From Thiorhodococcus mannitoliphagus (GTDB lineage: Bacteria > Pseudomonadota > Gammaproteobacteria > Chromatiales > Chromatiaceae): a stretch of DNA of 39,123 nucleotides. Positions 25,615 to 35,354 of the stretch are shown here, in pieces; the first letter of the stretch is position 1; each line of letters opens with the position of its first letter. The position numbers were made by a program, and so were the translations under genes. The DNA is taken from the NCBI RefSeq assembly GCF_010915725.1, contig NZ_JAAIJR010000048.1:1-39123 (forward strand). Direction: 5' to 3'. Under the pieces are notes generated by a model. It was not told where the DNA came from and did no database searches. It saw only the letters and a list, made by a program, of their open reading frames with translations.

Positions 25615-25644
25615 GCCTGCCTGAGTGCATCCACCCAGGCAGGC
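25615..25644 (-). promoter_or_regulatory. Strong hairpin in the TonB receptor leader
   Basis: On the minus strand GCCTGCCTG pairs perfectly with CAGGCAGGC; a G-U wobble and GTG/CAC follow, closing a GATG loop (13 bp in all). In the plus-strand RNA the same position would be an A-C mismatch, so the structure favours the minus transcript. It lies about 215 nt before the receptor start and just after an AT-rich promoter-like tract. No known riboswitch class was recognised. Confidence 0.5.
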
Positions 25645-25688
25645 GCGGCGCGCAAGCAGCATAAACCTTTATTTTTAATTACTTATAC

Positions 25689-25704
25689 TGTGACTTTGAT
25701 CACC
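25689..25704 (-). promoter_or_regulatory. CRP-family operator candidate
   Basis: TGTGACTTTGATCACC matches TGTGA-N6-TCACA at nine of ten specified bases. It sits directly upstream of an AT-rich tract with TATAAG on the minus strand, ahead of the TonB receptor gene. Its distance from that -10 candidate (centre near -21) would suit repression more than activation. Confidence 0.4.
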
Positions 25705-25813
25705 GACGCTAGGCTTGACGCAAAGCTGTCCGACCACGCGAATGGTAGCGAGCCAGACGACCAGGTGTCCATGATGTTGTGCTCAGCGTCGATCTAAGGT
25801 CCCTGCGGTTCTC

Positions 25814-25873
25814 ACTCTTGGAACCGGGACTCTTGGAACCGGGACTCTTGGAACAGGGACTCTTGGAACAGAG
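25814..25873 (+). repeat. 15-bp minisatellite, four copies
   Basis: Four contiguous copies of ACTCTTGGAACCGGG (the last two with ACAGGG and ACAGAG endings). They lie in the 320-bp gap between the receptor promoter and the end of the ATP-grasp gene. The period is a multiple of three, but no convincing gene spans the array. Confidence 0.9.
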
Positions 25874-26028
25874 AGTCAGCAGAGGATCCCTGCCAGCTCC
25901 GAGTGCGAGACAATTTGCACGAGGATGCTTGGGAGCAGAACCCGGATGATCGGTTGAGAAGGATTGCGGAGCTTGCGCTCTTTGCGGCTCAACCGGGCTC
26001 GCTCGAGCCTGAATCTCCCCGACAGGGC

Positions 26029-26868
26029 TCAGCTGACGACGAGACCCAGCTGACCACAGAGTTGGAATCCAATCTCTCGATCGTGACATCTGAGGATCGC
26101 GATGCGGTCTGGCGTCTGTGGGTCAGGCTGCATCGCGACACCGGCCGCATTGATGAGCCGTCGCTGCTCGGCGCTCAGGTCGCCGTCGCCGAAGATGGAG
26201 ATAATGAGGCCGCCTGGCACCGGCGGCGGGATTTCGAAAGGCTCGTGATCGACCAGCGCAACCCAGGAACGCATGAAGTCGGGTCCGTAGAAGTCGAAGA
26301 ATCCGTTCGACCCGCGGAGATGCGCCTCGATCGGCCGCCCGCCGATCAGTTCGATGTTGCAGAGCCCCGTGTAGCCGGCGAGTTGCTCAGCGGCCCAGCG
26401 GGTCAGCTGAGCATCCAGCTCTGGCAGTGCGACGCCGACCTCCCAGTAGACAGATCGCGAAGCGTTCTTCTCGGCAGCGCCCCTGGTGTGAGCCAGCCAG
26501 AGCACTCGGCCGTCCTGGACGAGACAATCCGTGCTGGTGTGCGTGCCCTCCAGGCGCTCGCACCAGAAACTGCCAGGCTCAGGCGGGACGGCGTCCGCTC
26601 GCAGGGTACGCGCCTTGAGCGACATCCCGGCAAGGTTGACGATGGGCTTGACGAAGACCTCGTCCTCGGCTGTCAGCCCGAATTCCATGGGACTCACGCC
26701 GCAGGGCGCCGCCAGGAGCCCGGCCGAGAGCGCGAGATCCAGTTTGTCGTAAAGATGCCGATGACCTGGGTTGAGCCGCCACGCGGCTGCGTCGCTGACG
26801 GCGACCTCCGCCCTTGGCTCCGGCCGGAAGACATGCTTGCGCTCGGGAAGCACTCCAATGAAGGGCAT
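26029..26868 (-). CDS. ATP-grasp-like protein next to the molybdoenzyme
   Basis: 279 residues with no signal peptide. The order of elements suggests an ATP-grasp fold: a strand with K74 (VFVKPIVNLAGMSLKAR), a substrate/ATP strand CERLEGTHTSTDCLV (103-117), then YTGLCNIELIGGRPIEAHLRGS (166-187), where E173 and E181 sit at the usual metal-binding positions. The Asn normally found two residues after the second Glu is His (H183). ATP-grasp enzymes join a carboxylate to an amine or thiol via acyl phosphate; the substrate here is unknown. Start: ATG with GGAG about 6 nt upstream. It begins 22 bp after the molybdoenzyme stop, so it is almost surely in the same operon. Family assignment is by pattern only. 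Confidence 0.6.
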   Translation of the reverse strand: MPFIGVLPERKHVFRPEPRAEVAVSDAAAWRLNPGHRHLYDKLDLALSAGLLAAPCGVSPMEFGLTAEDEVFVKPIVNLAGMSLKARTLRADAVPPEPGSFWCERLEGTHTSTDCLVQDGRVLWLAHTRGAAEKNASRSVYWEVGVALPELDAQLTRWAAEQLAGYTGLCNIELIGGRPIEAHLRGSNGFFDFYGPDFMRSWVALVDHEPFEIPPPVPGGLIISIFGDGDLSAEQRRLINAAGVAMQPDPQTPDRIAILRCHDREIGFQLCGQLGLVVS

Positions 26869-26890
26869 GGCTCACTCCGTCTTAGCCGAG

Positions 26891-28978
26891 TCAGCCGGCG
26901 AGGCGCTCGACCTGGCAGAGCCCGGACTTGAAGGGTGGGAAGCCGCTGATGGGGTCGAGGTGGCGATCGTCCGTCAGCTCATTGATGTTGGCGCTGTTCC
27001 AGCCGTGGGAGCAGTGGACGACCCCCGGCTTGACCTTGTCCGTCACACGGGCAACGAAACGGACAAGACCACGCGGCGAGCGGACGGCCACGGTCTCGCC
27101 ATCGCAGATACCCCGCGGATCGGCATCCAAGGGATGGATCTCGACCAGAGGATTCGGCACCGCACGGCGCATCCGCTCGATGTATTGATGCTGGGAGTGC
27201 GTATCGAACTTGGTGCGTGCCCCGCTGGTGAGTACCAAAGGATAGTCGAGCGCGATCTCCGGCGTCGCGACCGGGCTCTCGGCCGGCTCGCGATAGCTGG
27301 GCAGCCCGTCGTGCCCCGCCTCGCGCAGCTCGCTGGAGTCGAATTCGACCTTGCCGCTGGCGGTCGGGAATCCGCGCAGCCGGTAGAGCCGATCGGCGTC
27401 CAAAAAACCGTGCTCGACCAGATCCTCGATCGCATCCGCGTAGACGATGACACCGTCCGGGTTGGAGTACACCTCCTCGCGAAGTTCCTCGGGAATGCCC
27501 TCGGCGGCCTCCGCCCACGACGCCTCCAGGTCGCCCTCCCAGAACTGCGCCCCCATGCCCAGACGCTGCGCGATTTCGAGAAAGATGGCGCCATCGGGGC
27601 GCGCCTCGCCCTTGGGCTCGACGACAGCGCGCCGGTAGCGCAGCTCGCCCTGATAGGCACATCCCGGATAGGCGATGAGGGCGGGACGCTCGAGACTGGT
27701 CGCGGCGGGTAGGACGATGTCGGCCTGCAAGGTCGCCGGGTTGTGGAAGAAGTCCGTCACGGCAAAGAAGTCGAGCGCGGCCAGCGCCTGCTCCATGCGC
27801 TTGGAGTTTGGCCACATCGCGGTGTTGATGCCCATCGCCAGCAGGGCATGCACCTGTTGCGGCCGCCCGTCCAGGATGCAGTCCGGCAGCAGCATGCTCT
27901 GTCCTGCGGGCCAGTAGCGCGTCCAGATCGGATAGACCTCATCGCCGATCCGTGGCGGCAGATTGTTGCGACAATGGTCGAACAGCTCGATGGGCTTGGG
28001 CAGCACCTTGTCGTTGAAGAAACGATTGCCGCCCTCGCGATCGAGGTTGCCCGTCACCGCAGACAGCAGGATCAGTGCGCGATGGTTTTGAAAGCCGTTG
28101 CTGTGTTGCACGGTTGCGGTCGGCGACAGGGTGATCTGCGCCGGCGGCGTCGTCGCGAAGATCTCGACGGCACGTCGCAAGTCTTGCTCATCGATCCCGC
28201 AGATGTCCGCGACCCGCTCCGGCGTGAACTCGCGCACATAGTCCTGGAAGGCCTCGACGCCACTGCACCACTCGTCCAGGAAGGCCTGATCTTGCCAAGC
28301 GTTCGCGAAGATGAGGTGATGAAAGCCCAGCGCCAGGGCCCCATCGGTCCCGGGCCGGATCTGCAGATGGATGTCGGCCTGGTCGACCATGGGGGTGCGC
28401 CGGGGATCCACGACGATCATGCGGCGCCGCGGCTTCAGATTGACCAGTGGATGACTGTCGAAGGGGGGAATGGAGCCGCGCGGATTGGTCGACCAAATGA
28501 GGTGACAGCGCGTCTTGGGCGACACCACCGTCGAGGTCGTCTTGACCTTGTAGCCGAAGGTGACCTTCTCGGCAACCATGGTCGCCGAGAAGCAGCATCC
28601 ACTCTCGGTCAGGTAGTTGGGTGAGCCGAACGCATGGGCGAGCCGCTGCAGCTGCGGCCGCGCTTCTTTGGTGTAGCCCGCGAAGAAGGCGACACTGGGC
28701 GCTCCATGCTCGGCCTTCACGCGCCCCAGGCGCTCGGCGATGGTTTCCAAGGCCTCATCCCAAGAGATGCGCTCGAATTCTCCGCGACCTTTAGGGCCAA
28801 CCCGCCGCAGCGGATAGAGCAGCCGCTCCGGGTGATTGCGTCGGTCGATCTGGGCATAGCAGCGCGGGCAATCCGGCCCCTTGATGCTAACCGGCTCGCC
28901 CGCTTGGTCCAGTTCGACCTCGATCTGGCAATTCGCATCGCACTCGTAGCAGGTGCTCTTCTTCGTCAACATGGTCAT
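26891..28978 (-). CDS. Molybdopterin/tungstopterin oxidoreductase, acetylene hydratase-like branch
   Basis: 695 residues of the DMSO-reductase superfamily. The N-terminal [4Fe-4S] site has C10, C13, C17 and C37 (CYECDANC ... GPDCPRC), then PLRRVGPKGRGEFERISWDEAL. A metal-ligand Cys is in ESGCCFSATM (C129 best aligned), and the C-terminal cofactor domain has TASGKVEFDSSEL and LVLTSGARTKFDTHSQHQ. No Tat signal precedes the cluster, so the enzyme is probably cytoplasmic. From memory of the family, acetylene hydratase has an Asp in the same CxxCDxNC position (here D14) and a matching SPN...C segment; its hydrophobic-pocket residues appear not to be kept. No electron-transfer subunit gene is adjacent. 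Start: ATG at 28978 (28972 also possible). The reaction is unknown. Confidence 0.9.
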   Translation of the reverse strand: MTMLTKKSTCYECDANCQIEVELDQAGEPVSIKGPDCPRCYAQIDRRNHPERLLYPLRRVGPKGRGEFERISWDEALETIAERLGRVKAEHGAPSVAFFAGYTKEARPQLQRLAHAFGSPNYLTESGCCFSATMVAEKVTFGYKVKTTSTVVSPKTRCHLIWSTNPRGSIPPFDSHPLVNLKPRRRMIVVDPRRTPMVDQADIHLQIRPGTDGALALGFHHLIFANAWQDQAFLDEWCSGVEAFQDYVREFTPERVADICGIDEQDLRRAVEIFATTPPAQITLSPTATVQHSNGFQNHRALILLSAVTGNLDREGGNRFFNDKVLPKPIELFDHCRNNLPPRIGDEVYPIWTRYWPAGQSMLLPDCILDGRPQQVHALLAMGINTAMWPNSKRMEQALAALDFFAVTDFFHNPATLQADIVLPAATSLERPALIAYPGCAYQGELRYRRAVVEPKGEARPDGAIFLEIAQRLGMGAQFWEGDLEASWAEAAEGIPEELREEVYSNPDGVIVYADAIEDLVEHGFLDADRLYRLRGFPTASGKVEFDSSELREAGHDGLPSYREPAESPVATPEIALDYPLVLTSGARTKFDTHSQHQYIERMRRAVPNPLVEIHPLDADPRGICDGETVAVRSPRGLVRFVARVTDKVKPGVVHCSHGWNSANINELTDDRHLDPISGFPPFKSGLCQVERLAG

Positions 28979-29490
28979 CACACTCTCGCAGTCATCGGGC
29001 AAGTAACTCCGGTCTGTCCAGGCGGCTGTCAAGACATCTCCTTCGAAAAATGAGGATTGGGTCTCAGAGCCTTATCGATAGAGCTGGCACCATCCGCGCA
29101 CAAGCGTAGGCGAATCCGGCCTATTGCTCGCAGCCGGCCCGGCCAGCGTGAATCAGGCATCGCTCATCGAATGGTCGCATAGAAGCCACGAGCGAAGCTG
29201 ACAAGGCATTCCGGGCAAGAAGAAAAAGATCGATTTCGCAAATTCGGCATCCTGCCCCAGGAGCCGCAACCGCATCGCCTTCAAGCAAACAGACCCAGCC
29301 AAAGGCCGGGCAAGCATCGCACGCCTCTAGAGCCGGGGCTCGACCTGCGGTTGAGCGGCGTTGCTCGCATGGATCAGAAACCGCCCGTGCTGCGGACTCG
29401 GGTCTCGCAGAGATATAGAGCCAGCAGTCCAAGACAAGGCCGATCTTGGCCGGATGATCACAAAACCAATAAAGAGTGGATGGTGCCTTC
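28979..29490. other. Divergent intergenic region, no gene seen
   Basis: About 510 bp between the molybdoenzyme (-) and the CZB protein (+). It should contain both promoters. A TGGCACCATCCGCGCA word near 29084-29099 faintly resembles a sigma-54 site but lacks the TTGC half. No reading frame looks coding. Confidence 0.4.
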
Positions 29491-29940
29491 ATGACAAAGA
29501 AAGAGATCCTCACCCAACTGCGTGCCGCCAAGACCGCCCATATCCAGTGGCGCTCCTATGCCCAAGCCCTGATCTCAGGCCTACCGGTGGAGCAGGACCA
29601 CGTTCCCGTCGTCCACACCACCTGCAAGTTCGGCAAGTGGTACTACGGCCCCGGCCAAAGTCTCTCCTCGCTCAGCGGCTATGAGGCCATCGAAACACCG
29701 CATGAGATCCTGCACCAGCTTTACATGAAGATCTTCAAGATCCTCTTCGCGGAAGACGATCGCTCCACGCTCACCAAGATCTTCAGCTCGAAGAGCAAGT
29801 TCAACAAGAAGCGGCAGGAAGAGGCAGATGCCATCATGCAAAACCTCCTCGCAGTCTCGCGGACGCTCCTGGAGTCCATCGCCCTGCTCGAGCAGGAGAT
29901 CCTGAGTATGCCGGAAGAGGAGCTGGCCGCGCTCTACTAG
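29491..29940 (+). CDS. Stand-alone CZB (zinc-binding sensor) domain protein
   Basis: 149 residues, helical, no membrane segment. The CZB ligand pattern is complete: H17 in AHIQWRSYA, C45 in TTCKFGKWYYG, then H71 and H75 in PHEILHQLY. Spacings (28, 26, 4) match those of CZB domains in chemoreceptors and in the diguanylate cyclase DgcZ, where zinc binding tunes output. Here the domain covers most of the protein, followed by a charged helical tail (about 95-149) ending PEEELAALY, so it must act through a partner. No chemotaxis or GGDEF gene is visible nearby. Start: ATG at 29491; an in-frame ATG at 29476 would add five residues. Confidence 0.85.
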   Translation: MTKKEILTQLRAAKTAHIQWRSYAQALISGLPVEQDHVPVVHTTCKFGKWYYGPGQSLSSLSGYEAIETPHEILHQLYMKIFKILFAEDDRSTLTKIFSSKSKFNKKRQEEADAIMQNLLAVSRTLLESIALLEQEILSMPEEELAALY

Positions 29941-30100
29941 CGGCTTGACGGAACTGCTCTCGATATCCCGTCCCGGCATCCAGCGGACTACCTCTGCTCA
30001 AGCTGCTCGGCGCGCCCTCGCCGCAAGATGGCCCGCCATGGTTTGCCCAAGGCGCGGCATTGCTGGGATGATGAGGTGTCTCTAGCGCGGAGCACCTCAG

Positions 30101-31291
30101 ATGCAATCAACTAAGCCCGACTATCAGGGCGGCGGGATCGTTAATCTCATGAGCAGCATCATCCAGGGCCGCGGTGGTCGATCCGACCACCCGCCCCTGA
30201 GCCTGCTCCCGCCGCATGAGTTGGCCGGAGCGACCCATGTCATCCTGCTGGTGATCGATGGGCTGGGCGCGGACTGGCTAGCACGTCATGGTCCCGAGAC
30301 CCTGTTGTCGTGCTCGCTGCGTGGCGCCATCACCTCCGTCTTTCCGCCGACGACGGCCGCCGCCATCACGACCTACCTCACGGGAGCGGCACCGCTCGAA
30401 CATGGCCTCACGGGCTGGTTCACCTACCTGCGCGAACTCGGTTGCGTGATGACGGTGCTGCCCGGCGAGCCCCGCTACGGCGGCGTTTCTTACCGGCGCG
30501 CCGGCATCGATCCCAAATCACTCTTTCCAGCGGCGTCCGTCTTCGCGCGCATCAGTGCGCGGGGGTTTGCGGTATCGCCCGCCTTCATCGCGAATTCCGA
30601 CTTCAATCGGGTGCACACGAGGGGGGCTGAAATTCTGACGTTCGAGACGCTCGACCAAGCCTTCCGGCAGTGCCTGCGGGTTCTACGCCCAGGGCCGCGT
30701 TGGTCGCTCGGCAATAAGCCCCAGGGACCGAGCTACACCTATGTCTACTGGCCGAGACTGGACTCGATTGGGCACGAGTTGGGGATCGAGAGCGACGCGG
30801 CCAGGGCGCATCTGCTCGAGATCGACCAGGCCATCCATGACTTCATCCTCGCGGCCAAAGGCACGGATACCCTGCTCCTGGTCTGCGCCGATCACGGTCA
30901 GCTCGACACCCTGCCAACCGACGTCATCGACATCGACGAGCATCCGCGACTCGCGCAAACCCTGCTGCTCCCCATCTGTGGCGAGCCGCGCGCCGGCTTC
31001 TGTTATCTCAAGGCGGATGCCAGGGCAGACTTCGAGTCCTATTGCGAGCACGAGCTTCGAGGATTGGTCGACCTGATTCCGAGCAGGCAGCTTGTCGAGG
31101 ACGGCTACTTTGGCGAGGGGATCGCCCACCCTCACTTCATGGACCGCGTGGGCGACTTTTGCATGCTGCCGCGCGGGAGCCGGGTGCTCAACGAGCGACT
31201 CCCAAGCGAACCACCCTACCGTCAGATCGGTGTCCACGGGGGGCTCAGCAGCCTTGAGCTGATGGTTCCCCTATCCGTCTTGACAGCCTGA
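30101..31291 (+). CDS. Alkaline phosphatase-superfamily phosphodiesterase
   Basis: 396 residues of the type I phosphodiesterase/nucleotide pyrophosphatase group. Metal-site and nucleophile motifs in order: D53 in LLVIDGLGADWL, the nucleophilic Thr in FPPTTAAAITTYLTG (T84/T85), the Asp/His of YWPRLDSIGHELG, the DH pair in CADHGQLDT, and the final His in GVHGGLSSLE. No signal peptide is seen, so it may be cytoplasmic, unusual for part of the family. It would hydrolyse phosphodiester or phosphonate bonds; the substrate is unknown. Start: ATG with GGAG 8 nt upstream. It is convergent with the suf operon, 15 bp from the end of sufT. Confidence 0.88.
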   Translation: MQSTKPDYQGGGIVNLMSSIIQGRGGRSDHPPLSLLPPHELAGATHVILLVIDGLGADWLARHGPETLLSCSLRGAITSVFPPTTAAAITTYLTGAAPLEHGLTGWFTYLRELGCVMTVLPGEPRYGGVSYRRAGIDPKSLFPAASVFARISARGFAVSPAFIANSDFNRVHTRGAEILTFETLDQAFRQCLRVLRPGPRWSLGNKPQGPSYTYVYWPRLDSIGHELGIESDAARAHLLEIDQAIHDFILAAKGTDTLLLVCADHGQLDTLPTDVIDIDEHPRLAQTLLLPICGEPRAGFCYLKADARADFESYCEHELRGLVDLIPSRQLVEDGYFGEGIAHPHFMDRVGDFCMLPRGSRVLNERLPSEPPYRQIGVHGGLSSLELMVPLSVLTA

Positions 31292-31306
31292 GCGGGCGCC
31301 GCGCGG

Positions 31307-31711
31307 TCACATGAGACCAAGCTGCAGCCTCGCCTCGTCACTCATATTGTCTTGGTTCCAAGGCGGATCCCAAACCAGCGCCACATCCACCTCGCCCACA
31401 CCCTCGACGCGCGCGACAGCACTCTTGACCATGAGCGGCATCACTCCCGCCACCGGGCAGCCGGGCGCCGTGAGTGTCATATCCACGTGCACACCGCCGT
31501 TCTCGGCGATCTCGATCCTATAGATGAGGCCAAGGTCGTAGATGTTGACAGGAATCTCCGGGTCATGGACCTTACGGAGTTCGTCGATGATCGGCTGTCT
31601 CAACTCCTCCGGATCGACGTGCTCGACCACGACCTCTTCTTCGACGACGGCCGTCTCTTCCTGTTCTCCGCGCTTCCTACCAAAACCGGCGAAGCGAGCC
31701 AGTCTGTTCAT
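31307..31711 (-). CDS. sufT: SUF-associated DUF59/MIP18 protein SufT
   Basis: 134 residues. After a variable, Glu/Val-rich N-terminal stretch (about 15-33) comes the MIP18/DUF59 domain: LRKVHDPEIPVNIYDLGLIY, then MTLTAPGCPVAGVMP with the conserved Cys, and VALVWDPPWNQDNMS. Proteins of this type help in iron-sulfur protein maturation. It lies 76 bp after sufD on the same strand and is the last gene of the cluster. The position fits the sufBCD...sufT order common in bacteria, but with sufS and sufU/E absent. The acidic N-terminal extension makes it longer than the ~100-residue core. Confidence 0.92.
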   Translation of the reverse strand: MNRLARFAGFGRKRGEQEETAVVEEEVVVEHVDPEELRQPIIDELRKVHDPEIPVNIYDLGLIYRIEIAENGGVHVDMTLTAPGCPVAGVMPLMVKSAVARVEGVGEVDVALVWDPPWNQDNMSDEARLQLGLM

Positions 31712-31787
31712 GTGCGACCTCTCGGCAACAGGCTATAACCAAAACTCGGGATCCCTGCGGACCCCAAGGACTCTGACAACTCAGCAG

Positions 31788-33109
31788 TCAGCTCAGCGGT
31801 GCTGACTCCAGCCTTTGTCCTACCTGCTCGGTCACGTAGTCGCGTAGCGCCTCCGTACTGAGCTTGTCGATGATTTCCCCCGCGAAGCCCAAGCAGAGCA
31901 TGCGTCTCGCAATGGGGGCGGAAATGCCGCGCGAGCGTAAATAGAACAGCATCTCGGGCTCGATCCGACCAACGGTGGTGCCATGACTGCACTTGACGTC
32001 GTCGGCATTGATCTCGAGCTGCGGTTTGGTATCAAGCTCGGCACTCTCGGAGAGCATGAGATTGCGGTTCGACATGGCCGCATCGGTTTTTTGCGCATCC
32101 TCGGCCACGAACACCAGTCCGTCGAAGACCGCCCGACCTTTGCCGTGCAGGATGCCCTTGAAGTTCTCCTGACTCCGGCAGTTGGGCAACTCATGAGCAA
32201 CGTCGAGGTGATAGTCCATCAGCTGACCGTCGCCCGCCAAGTAGAGCCCTTGGAGATCGCAATCAGCATGCTCGCCGCTAAAGCGCACGCAGAGATCGGT
32301 CCTGGCCCAGCGCGCGCCGAGTCCGACGTTGATCCCGACGTAGTTGCTGCCCGTATCCTGGCGCAGATAGAGCCCGGCGATGTGGAAGGCGCTAGGGCTC
32401 TCGTCCTGAATCCGCTCGTGAGCAAGGTGCGCATCGCGACCGAGCGAGACCTCGGTCACGCAGTTGGTGCAGTAGAGCGAATCGCCCAGGCTGAGATAGC
32501 GCTCGATGAGCGTCGCCCGCGCGCCGGCCTGCATGACCACGAGATTGCGCGGCTGGGCAACGCGCGGCTCATCCAGACCGACGGACAGATGAACCAGCTC
32601 GATGGGACGTTCAAGGACTGCGCCGCCGTCGACGATTACCACCACGCCATCATCGAGACTCGCGGTATTGAGTGCCGCAAAGAGTGGCAGATCGTCGCCC
32701 GCCACCGCATTCAAGTGCCCTTGCAGAAGGTCTGGCTCGGATTCGAGCAGCTGGGCGAGTCCGGCGATGCGGACCCCCTTCGGCAGCGCCTCCAACGGCG
32801 AAAGCTCCGGGATGAAACGACCATTGACCAAGACGACGCGATGGCTGTCGAGACCATCGATCAGGGCCTCCTCAATGTCGTCCCGCTGCAATGCGGTTAG
32901 GGGCTCTGTGGGCAAGGCGAAGGCCTGCTCCCGCAGCCCCGTCAAGCTGGTATAACGCCAGTGCTCGTCCTTGCTGGTCGGCATACCCTGCGCGCGAGCC
33001 TGCTCCAACGCAGTGCGTCGACGCGCTTCGAGCCACTCGAGTCCGCGACCGCTAGCGGCTCGCGCGGCCTCCGCGACCCAGCCCTCGAAGCCGGTTGGCA
33101 GCCCTGTCG

Positions 33110-33113
<4 letters not shown>
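31788..33113 (-). CDS. sufD: Fe-S cluster assembly protein SufD
   Basis: 441 residues, the beta-helix partner of SufB in the SufBC2D scaffold. The C-terminal hallmark KCSHGTTVGRIEPEMLFYLRS is present, with the His (near residue 377) that corresponds to the functionally important His in E. coli SufD. ENFKGILHGKGRAVFDG and NLMLSESAELDTKPQLEINADD are further family signatures. Start: ATG at 33113, overlapping the sufC stop by 4 bp (ATGA), so translation is probably coupled; upstream in-frame codons would overlap sufC more. It is followed by sufT and not by a cysteine desulfurase gene. Confidence 0.96.
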
Positions 33114-33865
<752 letters not shown>

Positions 33866-33888
33866 CGTCGTCTCCGAATGTTGTTGCC

Positions 33889-35334
33889 TCAACCCACCGC
33901 GCCTTCCAGGCTGATGCTCAAGAGTTTCTGAGCCTCGACCGCAAACTCCATGGGAAGCTCGTTGAAGACCTCTTTGCAGAAGCCATTGACGATCATGGAG
34001 ACCGCGTCTTCTTCGGTCAGCCCCCGAGAGCGGCAGTAGAAGAGTTGGTCGTCGCTAATCTTCGAGGTCGTCGCCTCGTGCTCCATCTGCGCGGACGGGT
34101 TCTTGACCTCAATGTAGGGAAAGGTGTTCGCGGTACAGCGGTCGCCGATGAGCAAGGAGTCGCACTGGGTGTGATTGCGCGCACCCTCGGCACGCTGACC
34201 GATGCGGACCAGACCGCGATAAGTCTGCCGCCCATGCCCCGCAGAGATGCCCTTGGAGACAATGGTCGACCGGGTCCCCTTACCGATGTGAATCATCTTG
34301 GTCCCGGTGTCGGCCTGCTGACGCCCCTTGGTCACCGCCACTGAGTAGAACTCACCGACCGAATCCTCGCCGCGCAGCAGGCAACTTGGATACTTCCAAG
34401 TGATGGCCGATCCGGTCTCGACCTGCGTCCAGGAGATCTTGGAGCGCGCACCCCGGCAATCACCCCGCTTGGTCACGAAGTTGTAGATGCCGCCTTTGCC
34501 CTCGGCGTCACCCGGGTACCAGTTCTGCACCGTGGAATACTTGATCTCCGCACCCTCGAGCGCGATCAGCTCGACCACTGCGGCGTGGAGCTGGTTCTCG
34601 TCGCGCTGCGGCGCCGTACAGCCTTCCAGGTAGCTGACATAGCTGCCCGCCTCCGCAACGATCAGCGTCCGCTCGAACTGTCCGGTGTTGCGGGCGTTGA
34701 TGCGGAAGTAGGTGCTGAGTTCCATCGGGCAGCGCACGCCCTTGGGCACGTAGACGAAGGTGCCGTCGCTAAAGACGGCCGCATTGAGCGCCGCATAGAA
34801 GTTGTCGGTATGGGGAACCACGGAGCCCATATACTGCTTGATCAGCTCCGGGTACTGGTGTACCGCCTCTGAGATCGAGCAAAAGATCACGCCCGCCTCG
34901 GCAAGGCTCTCGCGAAATGTAGTGGCCACGGAGACGCTGTCGAATACGGCGTCGACAGCGATGCCGGCCAGCGCCTTTTGTTCCTCAATCGGGATGCCGA
35001 GCTTGTTGTAGGTCTCGAGTAAGACCGGGTCGATCTCGTCCAAGCTCTTCGGCGCATCCTCCGGCCGCTTGGGAGCAGAGAAATAGGAGATCGCCTGGAA
35101 GTCGATCTTTGGGTAGTCGACTGCCGGCCACTCGGGCTCAGACATCGTCAGCCAGTGCCGGTAGGCCTTGAGTCGAAGCTCGATCATGAAATCGGGCTCG
35201 CCCTTGCGCTTGGAGATGGCGCGAACGACATCTTCGTCTAGACCCGGTGGCAAGGTATCGGATTCGATCTCGGTCGTGAAACCGTGCTCGTACTCCGACT
35301 TAACGATGTCATCGACGGCTGGGGTTGAAGTCAT
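33889..35334 (-). CDS. sufB: Fe-S cluster assembly scaffold SufB
   Basis: 481 residues, the main scaffold of the SUF system, which builds Fe-S clusters under oxidative or iron stress, or constitutively where ISC is missing. Signatures: [24 protein letters not shown] split across the beta-helix, [34 protein letters not shown], and the C-terminal [21 protein letters not shown], where the Cys near residue 434 corresponds to the cluster-assembly Cys of E. coli SufB. Start: ATG with AGGAG immediately upstream. It is the first gene of the cluster, behind a good promoter with an operator-like palindrome. Confidence 0.97.
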   Translation of the reverse strand: MTSTPAVDDIVKSEYEHGFTTEIESDTLPPGLDEDVVRAISKRKGEPDFMIELRLKAYRHWLTMSEPEWPAVDYPKIDFQAISYFSAPKRPEDAPKSLDEIDPVLLETYNKLGIPIEEQKALAGIAVDAVFDSVSVATTFRESLAEAGVIFCSISEAVHQYPELIKQYMGSVVPHTDNFYAALNAAVFSDGTFVYVPKGVRCPMELSTYFRINARNTGQFERTLIVAEAGSYVSYLEGCTAPQRDENQLHAAVVELIALEGAEIKYSTVQNWYPGDAEGKGGIYNFVTKRGDCRGARSKISWTQVETGSAITWKYPSCLLRGEDSVGEFYSVAVTKGRQQADTGTKMIHIGKGTRSTIVSKGISAGHGRQTYRGLVRIGQRAEGARNHTQCDSLLIGDRCTANTFPYIEVKNPSAQMEHEATTSKISDDQLFYCRSRGLTEEDAVSMIVNGFCKEVFNELPMEFAVEAQKLLSISLEGAVG

Positions 35335-35354
35335 CGCTCCTGGCTCCGTAGTTT

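Noticed and set aside
27743-28624. 293-codon open frame opposite the molybdoenzyme
   Set aside because: It is antisense to conserved sequence, has no family resemblance and no ribosome binding site.
26891-28978. Calling the molybdoenzyme an acetylene hydratase
   Set aside because: Only the Fe-S/Asp motif and metal-ligand segment agree; the hydrophobic pocket residues appear different, and no partner genes support it.
29084-29099. Sigma-54 promoter TGGCACCATCCGCGCA
   Set aside because: The -12 half lacks TTGC and the site is about 390 bp from the nearest downstream start.
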